Source: Myxococcales bacterium
GTDB taxonomy: Bacteria > Myxococcota_A > Bradymonadia > UBA7976 > UBA1532
Direction: 5' to 3'
DNA length: 64,000 nt
Assembly: GCA_020633465.1 (NCBI GenBank)
Contig: JACKDN010000032.1
Span: forward strand, 1 to 64,000
Shown here: positions 48,861 to 58,310 of the stretch, piece by piece
Layout of the letters: each line of letters starts with the position of its first letter
Numbering within the stretch: the stretch's first letter is position 1
The notes under the pieces: generated by a model
Seen by the model: only the letters and a program-made list of their open reading frames with translations
Database searches by the model: none
What the model was told of the DNA's origin: nothing
Program-made: the position numbers and the translations under genes

Positions 48861-50545
48861 GGGGTGGCCTCCCCCGAGCGGCGGAAGCGGAAGCTCTCGT
48901 CGGTGGCCATCTGCGCGACCAGCGCGCCGAAGTCGTAGCCCGACTCGACGTAGCCCGTGTACAGGCGGTCGAGCGTGCAGGCGTCGACGCCGGTCTCGCC
49001 GCGGCCGTTGGCGAAGCGGAAGAACTGAAGCGCCACGCAGCGGTGCGCGTGCTCGCTGTCGGCCAGGGCCTGCCCCATCTCGGCGGCGCCGCTGTAGTCA
49101 CCGTCGACGTCCAGGGTGCCGATGAGGGTGGCCGCGCTGTCGACCGGGTGCCCGTTCTCGACGTCGCGCCAGCGGCCCACGGCGTCGAAGTGCTCGAAGC
49201 CGAAGCCGACCGGGTCGATCAGCTGGTGGCAGCCCTTGCAGGCGTCGCTGGCCGAGTGCTCGGCGAAGGTCTCGCGCGTCGTCAGGTTGGGATCGGGATC
49301 CGGCGGCACGACCACGATGTCGGCCGGCGGCGGGGGCAGCGGCGTGCACAGCAGGCGCTCGCGCACGAAGATGCCGCGGTGGATGGGCGAGGTCATGTTG
49401 GGCTTCGACGTCGCCGCCAGCACCGCGGGCAAGGTCAGCACGCCGGCCAGCCGGTCGTCGGGGAAGGTCTCCTCGAAGGCCGCGCCCGACGCCCCGCTGA
49501 GGCCATAGGTGCGGGCCAGATCGCCGTCGGCGAACGTGTACGGCGCGTCGAACAGGGCGCGCAGATCGGCGTCGGGCGACCAGGCGACGTGGTCGACGAA
49601 GCGGCGGGCCTGCTCGTAGAGGGCCTCGCCCTGCTCGGGCGTCCAGTCGGGGTAGTAGCGGGCGTCGCGCTCGAGGTGCAGCACCTCTTCGACCTCGAGC
49701 CACTGCTCGAAGAAGGTCCACAGGCCGTCGCGGGCCCGCGGGTCCTCCACCATGCGGCGGGCCTGCGCGGCCAGCTGATCCGGGTAACGCAGGCGGCCCG
49801 CGTCGGCCTCGGCCATCAGGGTGTCGTCCGGCATCGAGCGCCACACCAGGTAGGACAGGCGCGACGCGAGCTCGTAATCGGTCAGGCGGCGCAGGTCCGG
49901 CCGCCCGGGGACGGGCTCGCCCACCTCGACGCGGTACAGGAAGTGGGGCGACTGCAGCAGGGCCTCGAGCACCATCTCGAAGGCGTCGCGCAGGGGCCGC
50001 TCGCCGCCCAGCTCGAGGGCCACGTCGTACAGGCCGACGAGGCGGTCGACCTCGGCCTCCTCGAGGGGCCGGCGCCAGGCGCGCTTGCCGAACGACTCGA
50101 CGAAGGCGCGCAGGCAGGCCGCGTCGCCGTCCTCGGCCGGATCGCAGGGCAAGAGGGCGTCCATGCGCTCGCCGGCGCGCGCCGCCAGCGTCTCGGCGCC
50201 GCTCATGAACTGCTCGGCGTGCACCGGCGTGACCTGCAGCGCCCGGGCGTTGTTGTCGAAGCCCAGGCTCTCTTCCTCGGCCAGGAAGTCGCGGGCCAGC
50301 CCGAGATCTTCGCCGAAGAGATCGCGCACGGTGTTGTCGTACTCGAAGCGGTTCAGCCGGCGCGGCAGCGTCGGCCCGGGATCGAGCGGAGCGTCGTGAT
50401 CGCAGGTGGGCTGGAGCATGCCCATGCCCGTGGACGGCAGGTCCGACGGCGCGCCCTCGGCCGGCGCGGCGGCCGACGGCGCGGCCTCCTCGCAGGCCGG
50501 CAGCGCGAGGGCGGCGACCAGCAGCATCGGCAGGGGTGACCGCAT
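48857..50545 (-). CDS. DUF1592/DUF1588-family heme lipoprotein
   Basis: 562 residues from ATG at 50545. Lipobox ALPAC at residue 18. The segments follow the order known for planctomycete and myxococcal cytochrome proteins: DUF1587 (RRLNRFEYDNTVRDLFGED), DUF1595 (ACLRAFVESFGKRAWRRPLE), DUF1592 (LTDYELASRLSYLVWRSMPDD), DUF1588 (SPIHRGIFVRERLLCTPLPP with heme motif CKGCH) and DUF1585 at the end. The CxxCH shows one covalent heme. Coupled by GTGA to the Tat-exported DUF1552 partner; together they form an exported redox or hydrolase unit of unknown substrate. Confidence 0.92.
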   Translation of the reverse strand: MRSPLPMLLVAALALPACEEAAPSAAAPAEGAPSDLPSTGMGMLQPTCDHDAPLDPGPTLPRRLNRFEYDNTVRDLFGEDLGLARDFLAEEESLGFDNNARALQVTPVHAEQFMSGAETLAARAGERMDALLPCDPAEDGDAACLRAFVESFGKRAWRRPLEEAEVDRLVGLYDVALELGGERPLRDAFEMVLEALLQSPHFLYRVEVGEPVPGRPDLRRLTDYELASRLSYLVWRSMPDDTLMAEADAGRLRYPDQLAAQARRMVEDPRARDGLWTFFEQWLEVEEVLHLERDARYYPDWTPEQGEALYEQARRFVDHVAWSPDADLRALFDAPYTFADGDLARTYGLSGASGAAFEETFPDDRLAGVLTLPAVLAATSKPNMTSPIHRGIFVRERLLCTPLPPPPADIVVVPPDPDPNLTTRETFAEHSASDACKGCHQLIDPVGFGFEHFDAVGRWRDVENGHPVDSAATLIGTLDVDGDYSGAAEMGQALADSEHAHRCVALQFFRFANGRGETGVDACTLDRLYTGYVESGYDFGALVAQMATDESFRFRRSGEATP

Positions 50546-50598
50546 GGGCGAGGATTATCGGGGCGGGGCGCCGCCGGGTCAAACGGTGGGTCGGCGCC

Positions 50599-51762
50599 TC
50601 AGGCGGCGGCGAGCGCCCGGTCGAGGTCGGCGAGCAGATCGTCGACGTGCTCGATGCCCACGCTCAGGCGCACCAGCCCGTCGGCGATGCCCAGCGCGGC
50701 GCGGATGTCGGGCGGCACGCTGGCGTGCGTCATGATCGCCGGGTGCTCGATGAGCGACTCGACGCCGCCCAGGCTCTCGGCCAGCGTGAACACCCGCGTC
50801 GACTTCAAGAGCGCCGTCGCCGCGGGCAGGCCGCCCTTGACCACGAAGCTGATCATGCCGCCGAAGCCGCGCATCTGCCGCGTCGCCAGCGCGTGCTGCG
50901 GGTGGCTCTGCAGGCCGGGGTAGATGACCTTCTCCACCTTGGTGTGCGCCTGCAGGTAGTCGGCGATCTTGCGCGCGTTGGCGTCGTGGCGGTCCATGCG
51001 CACCGCCAGCGTCTTCGTGCCGCGCAGCACCAGGTAGGCGTCCATCGGCCCGGGCACGCCGCCCGCGCTGTTCTGGATGAAGTGCAGCCGCTCGGCGATG
51101 GCGGCGTCGTTCGTGACCACCGCCCCCATCACCACGTCGCTGTGCCCGCCGAGGTACTTCGTACAGCTGTGCACGACGATGTCGGCGCCCAGGGCCAGGG
51201 GGCTCTGGAGGTAGGGCGACATGAAGGTGTTGTCGACGATGACCTTCAGCCCCAGCGCGTGCGCGCGATCGGCGATGGCCGCGATGTCGACCAGCTTCAA
51301 GAGCGGGTTGGTCGGCGTCTCGATCCACACCGCCTTCGTCTCGGGGCGAACGTGGGCGCGCAGGTTGTCCGCGTCGGTCAGATCGACCCACGAGAAGCTG
51401 CGGTCGGCGTCGGTGAACAGGCGCTGGAACAGCCGGTAGGTGCCGCCGTACACGTCGTCGCAGCACACCATGTGGCCGCCCTTGCCCAGCCAGTGGGCCA
51501 GGGCCGCCGACGCGGCGCAGCCGCTGGCGAAGCAGACGCCGTGGGCGCCGCCCTCGAGCGCCGCCAGGTTGGCCTCGAGCGCGGTGCGCGTCGGGTTGCC
51601 CGTGCGGCTGTACTCGTAGCCGGTGTGCACGCCGGGCGCCGACTGCGCGTAGGTGCTGGTCAGGTAGACCGGCACGTTCACCGCGCCGGTCGTGGGATCG
51701 GGCTGCTGCCCCGCGTGGATGGCGCGGGTGGCGAAGCGGGCGTCGTCGTCGAGGATGGCCAT
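50599..51762 (-). CDS. cystathionine gamma-lyase / gamma-synthase family PLP enzyme
   Basis: 387 residues from ATG at 51762. TSTYAQSAPG, the YSRTGNPTR loop and the PLP lysine in VHSCTKYLGGHSD mark the Cys/Met metabolism PLP family (MetB/MetC/CGL). Because it directly follows cystathionine beta-synthase, with one base between them, the reaction is most likely cystathionine gamma-lyase: cystathionine to cysteine, 2-oxobutyrate and ammonia, completing reverse transsulfuration. A gamma-synthase role cannot be excluded from sequence. Cytoplasmic tetramer expected. Confidence 0.92.
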   Translation of the reverse strand: MAILDDDARFATRAIHAGQQPDPTTGAVNVPVYLTSTYAQSAPGVHTGYEYSRTGNPTRTALEANLAALEGGAHGVCFASGCAASAALAHWLGKGGHMVCCDDVYGGTYRLFQRLFTDADRSFSWVDLTDADNLRAHVRPETKAVWIETPTNPLLKLVDIAAIADRAHALGLKVIVDNTFMSPYLQSPLALGADIVVHSCTKYLGGHSDVVMGAVVTNDAAIAERLHFIQNSAGGVPGPMDAYLVLRGTKTLAVRMDRHDANARKIADYLQAHTKVEKVIYPGLQSHPQHALATRQMRGFGGMISFVVKGGLPAATALLKSTRVFTLAESLGGVESLIEHPAIMTHASVPPDIRAALGIADGLVRLSVGIEHVDDLLADLDRALAAA

Positions 51763-51763
51763 G

Positions 51764-53143
51764 TCAGGTCCGCCGGCGGTGCGCGAGGAAGTCGATGACG
51801 TCGATCTTCGTGATCAGGCCGCGCACCTCGCCGCGCTCCCACACGATGATCACCTTGCCCTGGCTGAAGATGTGGTTGAACAGGCCCACCGGGGCGTCGG
51901 GATCGGCCACCTCGTAGGCGTCGCTGACCACGCTCGACACCGGGGCGTCGAGGAAGTCGGTGCCCTCGTCGAGGATCTTCTGCAGCAGCCCCGACTCGGT
52001 CACGATGCCGACGAGGTGCCCCTTCTCGACCACGGGCACCTGGCTGATGCCCTTCTTCTTCATCAGCTCGACCACGTCGCGCACGGTGTCGGTCTTGTTG
52101 ATCGTCCACACCTGCGGCGGCTTGTTGCCCAGCAGATCGCGGATGGTGCCCAGGCCCTCCTCGGGATCGAGGAAGCCGTGCTCGCGCATCCAGTCGTCGT
52201 CGAAGATCTTGTTCAGGTAGCGCGAGGCGTTGTCGGGCAGCAGCACGACGATGTTGGCCGGGCGGTCGATCTGCTCGGCGTACCGGATGGCCGCCAGCAC
52301 CGCCGCGCCGCCCGAGCCGCCGGTGTAGATGCCCTCGAGCCGCGCGAGCGCGCGCGTGGTGTCGAAGCACTCCTTGTCGGTCAGCTGGAAGACGTGGTCG
52401 ACGACGCTGAGGTCGATGGTGCTGGGGAAGAAGTCCTCGCCGATGCCCTCGACCTTGTAGGACTGCGCCGGGATGATCTTCCCGGTCTTCCAGAAGTCGT
52501 AGTAGACCGAGCCCACGACGTCGGCGCCCACCAGCTCGATGTCGGGCTTCTGCTCCTTGAGGTAGTTGCCCGTGCCGGTGATGGTGCCGCCGGTGCCGAG
52601 GCCGCTGACGAAGGCGTCGATCTCACCGCCGGTCTGCCGCCAGATCTCCGGGCCCGTGTACTTGTAGTGGGCCTCGGGGTTGTCGGCGTTGTGGTACTGG
52701 TTCGCGTACCAGGCGTTGGGCGTCTCTTCGGCGATGCGCTTGCTGACCGAGTAGTAGCTGCGCGGATCCTCGGGCTCGACGTCGGTGGGGGTGATGACCA
52801 CCTTGGCGCCGGCGGCGCGCAGGGCCTTCACCTTCTCCATCGACTGCTTGTCGGGCATCACGAAGACGCACTTGTAGCCGCGCAGGGCGCCGACCATGGC
52901 GAGGCCCATGCCGGTGTTGCCGCTGGTCGCCTCGACGATGGTGCTGCCGGGCTTCAGCTCGCCGCGGCGCTCGGCCTCGTCGATCATGTGCAGCGCGATG
53001 ACGTCCTTCACCGAGCCGCCCGGGTTCAGGTACGCCAGCTTGCAGTAGATGTCGGCCTGGAGCCCGGCGCCCAGGCGGTTCAGCCGGACGATCGGCGTGT
53101 CGCCGATGGCCTGCGATACGTCCGCGACGGCACCCTTCATCAT
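51764..53143 (-). CDS. cbs: cystathionine beta-synthase with C-terminal CBS domains
   Basis: About 459 residues from ATG at 53143 (ATG 53140 is equally possible), with AGGAG and GAGGG upstream. It joins homocysteine and serine to cystathionine. The PLP lysine lies in LNPGGSVKDVIALHMID; EATSGNTGMGLAMVGAL binds PLP phosphate and GLGTGGTITGTGNYLKE is the second fold-type II loop. From about residue 335 are two CBS domains (VRDVVELMKKKGISQVPVV, VSDAYEVADPDAPVGLFNHI) that usually bind SAM or adenine nucleotides as regulators. There is no N-terminal heme domain. First gene of the operon. Confidence 0.95.
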   Translation of the reverse strand: MMKGAVADVSQAIGDTPIVRLNRLGAGLQADIYCKLAYLNPGGSVKDVIALHMIDEAERRGELKPGSTIVEATSGNTGMGLAMVGALRGYKCVFVMPDKQSMEKVKALRAAGAKVVITPTDVEPEDPRSYYSVSKRIAEETPNAWYANQYHNADNPEAHYKYTGPEIWRQTGGEIDAFVSGLGTGGTITGTGNYLKEQKPDIELVGADVVGSVYYDFWKTGKIIPAQSYKVEGIGEDFFPSTIDLSVVDHVFQLTDKECFDTTRALARLEGIYTGGSGGAAVLAAIRYAEQIDRPANIVVLLPDNASRYLNKIFDDDWMREHGFLDPEEGLGTIRDLLGNKPPQVWTINKTDTVRDVVELMKKKGISQVPVVEKGHLVGIVTESGLLQKILDEGTDFLDAPVSSVVSDAYEVADPDAPVGLFNHIFSQGKVIIVWERGEVRGLITKIDVIDFLAHRRRT

Positions 53144-53174
53144 GACCCTCGACTCCTCTGTCCTCTGGCCGGGG

Positions 53175-53203
53175 CAACTAGCAACCGGCGTTTTTTTGCG
53201 CAA
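53175..53203 (-). promoter_or_regulatory. predicted promoter of the cbs operon
   Basis: Toward cbs, TTGCGC (53203-53198) and TAGTTG (53180-53175) are 17 bases apart, with an A/T run between them. TTGCGCAA is palindromic, so its other strand could be the -35 of the divergent gene, with TACATG 17 bases away as a weaker -10. Confidence 0.45.
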
Positions 53204-53204
53204 G

Positions 53205-53221
53205 GTGCGACAGTGTCGTAC
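53205..53221. promoter_or_regulatory. 17-bp imperfect palindrome upstream of the cbs promoter
   Basis: GTGCGACA-G-TGTCGTAC has 8-base arms with one mismatch, centred between the two divergent promoters and just upstream of the predicted cbs -35. Its place suits an activator or a shared repressor of the cbs operon and the small gene at 53263. It differs from the ahcY inverted repeat, so a different regulator is implied. Confidence 0.45.
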
Positions 53222-53262
53222 ATGTAGGCCACACGCCGACCTGACGGAACGGAGAACACCCG

Positions 53263-53586
53263 ATGCGCCCCACGACCGGCCCCGAGCGACGCCGCCACAA
53301 GCTGCTGGTGACCCAGAACACCGAGTACCACCTGCGCGACCGCTGCTGCGTCGCCGTGCGGGATCTGTGGAGCGGGCGCTGGCGCGACGACCACCCGGCC
53401 ATCGGCAAGCGCCTGTTCGGCGCCGTGCGCCCCAGCCCGCGCGGCCTCGAGCCGTTGTCGGCGCCCGAGGTCGACAGCCTGCTGTGGTTCGAGAACGGCG
53501 ACAACGACATCCTCACCAGCCGGCTGACCACCGTCACGCGGCCGCCCAAGAGCGCGCTGCGCCACTACGGCGCCGCCGCGGCCTGA
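53263..53586 (+). CDS. small conserved-looking protein of unknown function
   Basis: 107 residues from ATG at 53263 with GGAG about 13 bases upstream. No signal peptide or membrane segment. KLLVTQNTEYHLRDRCCVAVRDLWSGRW reads like a small beta-rich domain, followed by KRLFGAVRPSPRGLEPLSAP and a charged middle. The sequence has normal codon bias for the window and no low complexity, which supports a real gene. It is divergent from cbs with 119 bp between starts and may share its control. Family not recognised. The following 170 bp hold no gene I can support. Confidence 0.65.
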   Translation: MRPTTGPERRRHKLLVTQNTEYHLRDRCCVAVRDLWSGRWRDDHPAIGKRLFGAVRPSPRGLEPLSAPEVDSLLWFENGDNDILTSRLTTVTRPPKSALRHYGAAAA

Positions 53587-53756
53587 GCGGCCCCGCCGCG
53601 CACCGCGCGCGGGCAGCGCAGCATACGCGCCGCGCGCCCTCGGCGCCACGCCCGGCGCCGCGGCCCGCCGCGCCGACCTCGGCCGATCCCGCCGCTGGAC
53701 ACCGGGCCTCAGGACGATTATGGTCCCGCGATTTCGCACACGCGGGGTAGGTGCCG

Positions 53757-55015
53757 ATGGGACTCTTCGGGGGCGGACGGCTCAAGCGCGAGAACGAAGA
53801 GCTGGCGCAGACGGTGTCGCAGCTGCAGGCGCAGCTGGCCGAGGCGCAGGACGCTTCGCGCAAGCTCGAGAAGCAGCTGGCCGACAAGGAAGCGAAGGCG
53901 CAAGAGGCCCGCGAGGGTCGCGAGAAGGCCAAGAAGAAGCTCGAGAAGGTGCAGAGCTCGCGGGGGTCGCTCGACCGCAAGGCCGAGGATCTGCAGGCGC
54001 TGGTCGATCACCTGCAGGGTGAGCTCGAGGAGTACCGGGCCGCGCTGCTCGAGGCGAAGGGCGACGCCCAGAAGGCGCACGCCACGCGGCAGGAGCTCGA
54101 GAAGAAGCTCGAGTCGAAGGCGCCGGCGCCCAAGCCCGCTCCGTCGGCGGCCCCCAAGGCCGAGGCGCCCGCGTCGGCGGCGCCCGCCGAGGCGGCGCCC
54201 GCGCCGGAGCGCCCGCGCGGCGACGATCCCCGCGTGCGCCGCCTCGAGCGCGATCTCGAGCAGGCCAAGGAGCAGCTCGAGAAGCTGCGCGGCCGGCTCG
54301 AGAAGGCCGAGAAGTCGGCCCGCCAGGCCGAGCACCGGCTGGGCAGCGACAAGGAGAAGAACGAGGCCGTCCTGCGCGAGCTGCAGCACAACCTGCGCTC
54401 GGAGCGGAAGGCCTACCGCATCCTCCAGCTGCAGTACGAGGCCCAGATCGACAAGGTGCGCGGCGTCGAGCAGGTGATGCAGGCGCGCCTGAAGGCGGCC
54501 ATCGACGAGGCCGTCGCCGACGCCCGCGCGAAGGTCGAGGCCGAGGCGAAGACCATCCGCGCGGCGGCCGCCGAGAAGAAGGCCGACGCGGTGGCCAAGC
54601 AGGCCGCGGCGAAGGCCCTGCCCGACGCGCCGCCCGCGCCGGCCGCCCCGAAGGCCGAGGCCCCGAAGGCCGAGCCCGCCAAGGCCGAGCCGGCCAAGGC
54701 CGAGCCTGCCAAGGCCGAGGCCCCGAAGGCCGAGCCCGAGGCCGAGCCCGCCAAGGCCGAGCCCGCCAAGGCCGAGCCCGAGGCCCCGAAGGCCGAGCCC
54801 GCGGCGGCGGCGCCCGCCCCCGCCGCGCCCAAGGCCGACGCGCCCACCGATCCGACGAAGGCCGAGCCCGCCCAGGCCGCGCCCAAGCCGGTCGCCGGCC
54901 TGTTGGCCAACCTGAAGGCCAAGCCCACCGGCAGCCTGCTGGGCAACCTGCCCAAGGCGCCCGCCTCCACCCCGCCTCCCCCCTGGCGGGCGCCGACGAG
55001 AACAAGGGCGAGTAG
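53757..55015 (+). CDS. coiled-coil protein with Ala/Lys/Pro repeat tail
   Basis: ATG at 53757, preceded by GGGGTAGG; a GTG at 53751 is alternative. MGLFGGGRLKRENEELAQTV opens a long coiled coil to about residue 110, then an Ala/Pro linker, a second coiled coil (RRLERDLEQAKEQLEKLRGR) and a tail of KAEPAKAEPAKAE repeats. As written, the frame runs past 55015 through the next gene; adding one C to a 6-C run near 54980 gives the natural end LAGADENKGE with TAG at 55013-55015. No signal or membrane segment; a cytoplasmic or division-site scaffold is possible but not shown. Confidence 0.65.
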
Positions 55016-55133
55016 GCGCCGCGGCGGCCACCCACCGCTGACAGCTGACAGCCGGTTGGAAGGACCACCAACGGCTCGTAAGCAGACCCGCCCCACCACA
55101 TTGCTTGTCCCGATCCCCCCCGCCGCCCGCACC

Positions 55134-56836
55134 ATGGGCCGATGCCGCGCCCCCCTCGCCCCGATCGCCCTGCTGCTGGCCCTCGCCGGCTGCGCCGACG
55201 CCGACTCGAAGGGCGGCGGCGCGCCGATCAACGCCGAGCGCCGACGCCGCGACCTGTGAGCGCCCGCCCTGCCGCGCGTGACGCCGCTGGACGCCGCGCT
55301 GTGCGACCCCGACGAGCAGCTCACCGACGCCGGCACCTGCGCCACGCCGCCGCGCCGCTGCGCACGCAACGGCGACTGCCCCTTCGGCGAGCTGTGCGAT
55401 CCGGCCACGCTGACCTGCCGCGACATGCGCGCGCGCTGCCGCGCCCCTGCGAGACGGTGGCCGACTGCCTGGCCGACGAGGCCTGCTATCAGCAGCTCTG
55501 CGCGCCGCGGCCCCGGACGGCGGCGCGCCCGACGCCGCCTCGCCGGTCGACGCGGCGCCGGCCGACGACGCGGGCCCCCGCGCCCGCCTGGACGCCGGGC
55601 CGCCTCGCCCGGACGCCGCGCCCCCGCGCCGGACGCCGCGCCCCCGACGACGCTGGCCCCGCGGTCGACGCCGCCGTGCCCCTCGACGCCGCGCCGCCCA
55701 TCGACGCCGCGCCCCCGATCGACGCGGCCCTGCCCGCCGACGCCGCGCCCCTGCCCGAGACGCCCGACCCCGGCGTCTACGACTACGTGCGCCTGCCCCT
55801 CGGCGGCCTCGAGATGGTCAGCGCCGTCGCGTTCCACCCCAGCGGCGACTACGCGCTCGTGCTCGAGGCCTACGACCGCGTCCACGTCCTCACCTGGCCG
55901 GCGGGCGAGGTCACGACGATCACCATCGACGCGCCCGGCCGCTGGTTCGCCTTCCGCGACGTCGTCTTCACGCCCGACGGCAGCAAGGCACTCATCGTTG
56001 GCGTCGACGACAACGACACCGGCCGCATCGCGGCCTTCGACGACGCCGCGTACCGCGCCGGCGAGGCGCTGCCCGTCTCGCTGCTGCTCGAGCGCCCCGG
56101 CGAGGCGCTGGTGGCCATCGAGTACCCCTGGGACGACGGCCCGCCCGTGGTGCTGGGCAAGCAGGCCAACGGCCAGGGCTGGATCGCCCGGCTGCGCGAT
56201 CTGGACGTGGAGGCCGGCGCCTTCGGCGACTTCGTCGAGGGCTTCGGCTCGATCACCGGATGCGACGATTTCGCCTTCGTGAACAACGAGTTCGGCGGGC
56301 CGGGCATCTACGTGATCTGCGGCCACAACGGCGCCGACCACCGCTACTACACCTGGCTGGGCGGCGTCGGCGAGTGGCGCGACCGGCCCGGCACCAACAA
56401 CACCGGCAACTTCGTGCGCATCGCCGCGCACCGCGGCGGGGACTACGCGTTGGTGCTGGCGGCTGCGGGCCAGGCGGTGTTCCGCTTCGCCGACGGCCTG
56501 CTCAACCGCAGCGAGCAGGCGCCCCGCTTCCCCGCGGTCAGCAACCTGGCCTTCGGCCCGCTGGGCCGGCGCGCCCTGGTCGTCGGCGGCGCGGGCGGCG
56601 TGCGCGAGTACCGGCACCCGCGCTACGACGACATCCGCGACGTCTCGATCGGCGGCTGGGGGGCCGCGCCGTTCAACATCGAGAACGCCCGCCTGACCGC
56701 CGTGGCCCTGCACCCCCACTGCGACGGCGGCCTCGTCGCCGGCGGGCACAGCGACTTCAACAGCAGCCGCGGGCTCGTGGCCCGCTTCGACATCGTCAAC
56801 GCCCCCGCCAATCGACGCTGCGCCGCGCAGCCCTGA
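55134..56836 (+). pseudogene. broken propeller lipoprotein gene (indels or decay)
   Basis: ATG at 55134 begins a lipoprotein signal (LALLLALAGC), but coding character jumps between all three frames up to about 55640: ADAATCERPPCRA, then TPLDAALCDPDEQLTDAGTC, then PCETVADCLADEACYQQLC, then a DAAPxDA linker. From about 55640 one frame is intact to TGA at 56836 and encodes blades of a beta-propeller (VVFTPDGSKALIVGVDD, GCDDFAFVNNEFGGPG, RLTAVALHPHC). The pieces together match a Cys-rich module plus propeller surface lipoprotein. At least four frame changes in 400 bases suggest sequencing indels in GC-rich DNA, or a pseudogene. Confidence 0.65.
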
Positions 56837-56907
56837 GGCCCCCATTTGCATCCTGTCGGTGGATCTCCCACCCTTGGGGCCTTCGATTTCGAGAGAAGGA
56901 GAGCGAG

Positions 56908-58014
56908 ATGAAGACACGCGTGGCGTTCATCGGATGGCGGGGCATGGTGGGGTCGGTGCTGCTGGACCGCATGCGCACCTGCGGCGACTTCGCCCGACTG
57001 CAGCCGGTCTTCTTCAGCACCAGCAACCCGGGCGGCGCGGCCCCCGACGTCGGCGTCGACACCCCGAACCTGGGCGACGCGCACGACCTGGACGTGCTGG
57101 GCCAGTACCCGGTCATCGTCACCTGCCAGGGCGGCGGCTACACCGACGCCGTGCACGATCGCCTGCGCGCCTCGGGCTGGGGCGGCTACTGGATCGACGC
57201 GGCCAGCGCGCTGCGGATGCGCGACGAAGCGGCCCTGGTGCTGCACCCGGTGAACGGGAAGCGCGTCGCCGAGGCCATCGCCGGGGACACCCGCGATCTC
57301 ATCGGCGCCAACTGCACCGTCAGCCTGATGCTGGTGGCCACCGCGGGCCTGTTCGAGGCCGGCCTGGTGGAGTGGGTCAGCAGCATGACCTACCAGGCCG
57401 CCAGCGGCGCCGGCGCCGCCTCGATGACCGAGCTGGTGGCCCAGATGGGCTACCTGGGCGGCCGCGCCGATCTGGCCGCCGACGCCCTCGATCTCGATCG
57501 CGCGGTGGGGGACGCCCTGACCGCCCCCGACTTCCCGCGCAAGCACTTCGGCCACCCGCTGGCCGCCAACGTGCTGCCCTTCATCGACCGCCCGGTGGCC
57601 GACGGCCAGAGCCGCGAGGAGTGGAAGGCGCAGGTCGAGGCCAACAAGATCCTCGGCACGAAGACGCCGGTGCCCATCGACGGCACCTGCGTGCGCGTCG
57701 GCGCCCTGCGCAGCCACGCCCAGGGCCTGACCATCAAGCTGACCAAGGACGTGCCGCTGGCCGACATCGAGGCCATCCTCGCCGAGCACAACGAGTGGGC
57801 CGCGGTCGTGCCCAACACCCCCGACGAGACCCTGGCGCGCCTCACCCCCGCCGCCGTCTCGGGCACCCTCAGCGTGCCCATCGGCCGCCTGCGCAAGATG
57901 AAGATGGGCCCCACCTTCCTCAACGCCTTCACGGTCGGCGACCAGCTCCTGTGGGGCGCCGCCGAGCCCGTCCGCTGCGCCCTCGTCCAGGTGCTCGACC
58001 ACCTCGACGGCTAA
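56908..58014 (+). CDS. asd: aspartate-semialdehyde dehydrogenase
   Basis: 368 residues from ATG at 56908 with AAGGAGAG upstream. It reduces aspartyl phosphate to the semialdehyde, the branch to lysine, methionine, threonine and diaminopimelate. VAFIGWRGMVGSVLLDRM is the NADP-binding start, ANCTVSLML holds the catalytic Cys136, and GALRSHAQGLTIKL carries the later active-site His. Length and blocks match the E. coli-type (gamma-proteobacterial) Asd, where the Cys is residue 135. It stands alone here. The 3' flank is the repeat-rich intergenic block. Confidence 0.95.
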   Translation: MKTRVAFIGWRGMVGSVLLDRMRTCGDFARLQPVFFSTSNPGGAAPDVGVDTPNLGDAHDLDVLGQYPVIVTCQGGGYTDAVHDRLRASGWGGYWIDAASALRMRDEAALVLHPVNGKRVAEAIAGDTRDLIGANCTVSLMLVATAGLFEAGLVEWVSSMTYQAASGAGAASMTELVAQMGYLGGRADLAADALDLDRAVGDALTAPDFPRKHFGHPLAANVLPFIDRPVADGQSREEWKAQVEANKILGTKTPVPIDGTCVRVGALRSHAQGLTIKLTKDVPLADIEAILAEHNEWAAVVPNTPDETLARLTPAAVSGTLSVPIGRLRKMKMGPTFLNAFTVGDQLLWGAAEPVRCALVQVLDHLDG

Positions 58015-58047
58015 GCCCCCCACCCCGCAAACCACCCCAGCGCCGAC

Positions 58048-58077
58048 GTGCCCGTGCCCGTGCCCGTGCCCGTGCCC
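58048..58077. repeat. five tandem GTGCCC hexamers
   Basis: Perfect GTGCCC units in a row, 33 bases after the asd stop. This and the next feature fill the 296 bp between the convergent asd and ABC exporter genes, in which I see no gene. Confidence 0.95.
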
Positions 58078-58094
58078 GAAGCCGCGCCCCCCGC

Positions 58095-58302
58095 GCGCAC
58101 CCCACCCCCACGCCCGCAGGCCGCGCCCCCCACCCCTTGACCTTGACCTTGACCTTGACCTTCCCCCCCGCCGCGCCACCCCACGCGCACCCCACCCCCA
58201 CGCCCGCAGGCCGCGCCCGACCTTGACCTTGACCTTCCCCGGCCGCGCCACCCGCGCACCCCACCCCACGCCCGCAGGCCGCGCCCCTGACCTTGACCTC
58301 CC
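58095..58302. repeat. minisatellite-like block of three 34-bp units each followed by CTTGAC hexamers
   Basis: Three copies of a 34-base unit beginning GCGCACCCCACCCCCACGCC and ending GCAGGCCGCGCCC start at 58095, 58185 and 58254 (the third lacks one C). Each is followed by a run of CTTGAC hexamers: about 4.5 units from 58136, 2.5 from 58222, and about 1.5 degenerate from 58287. The periods are about 90 and 69 bases. It lies between convergent genes, so it is transcribed from either side; a role in termination or slippage is possible. Confidence 0.9.
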
Positions 58303-58310
58303 CCGACCCC

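Noticed and set aside
53191..53197. Seven-T run as an intrinsic terminator
   Set aside because: No stem precedes it in either orientation, and it lies inside the divergent cbs promoter region.
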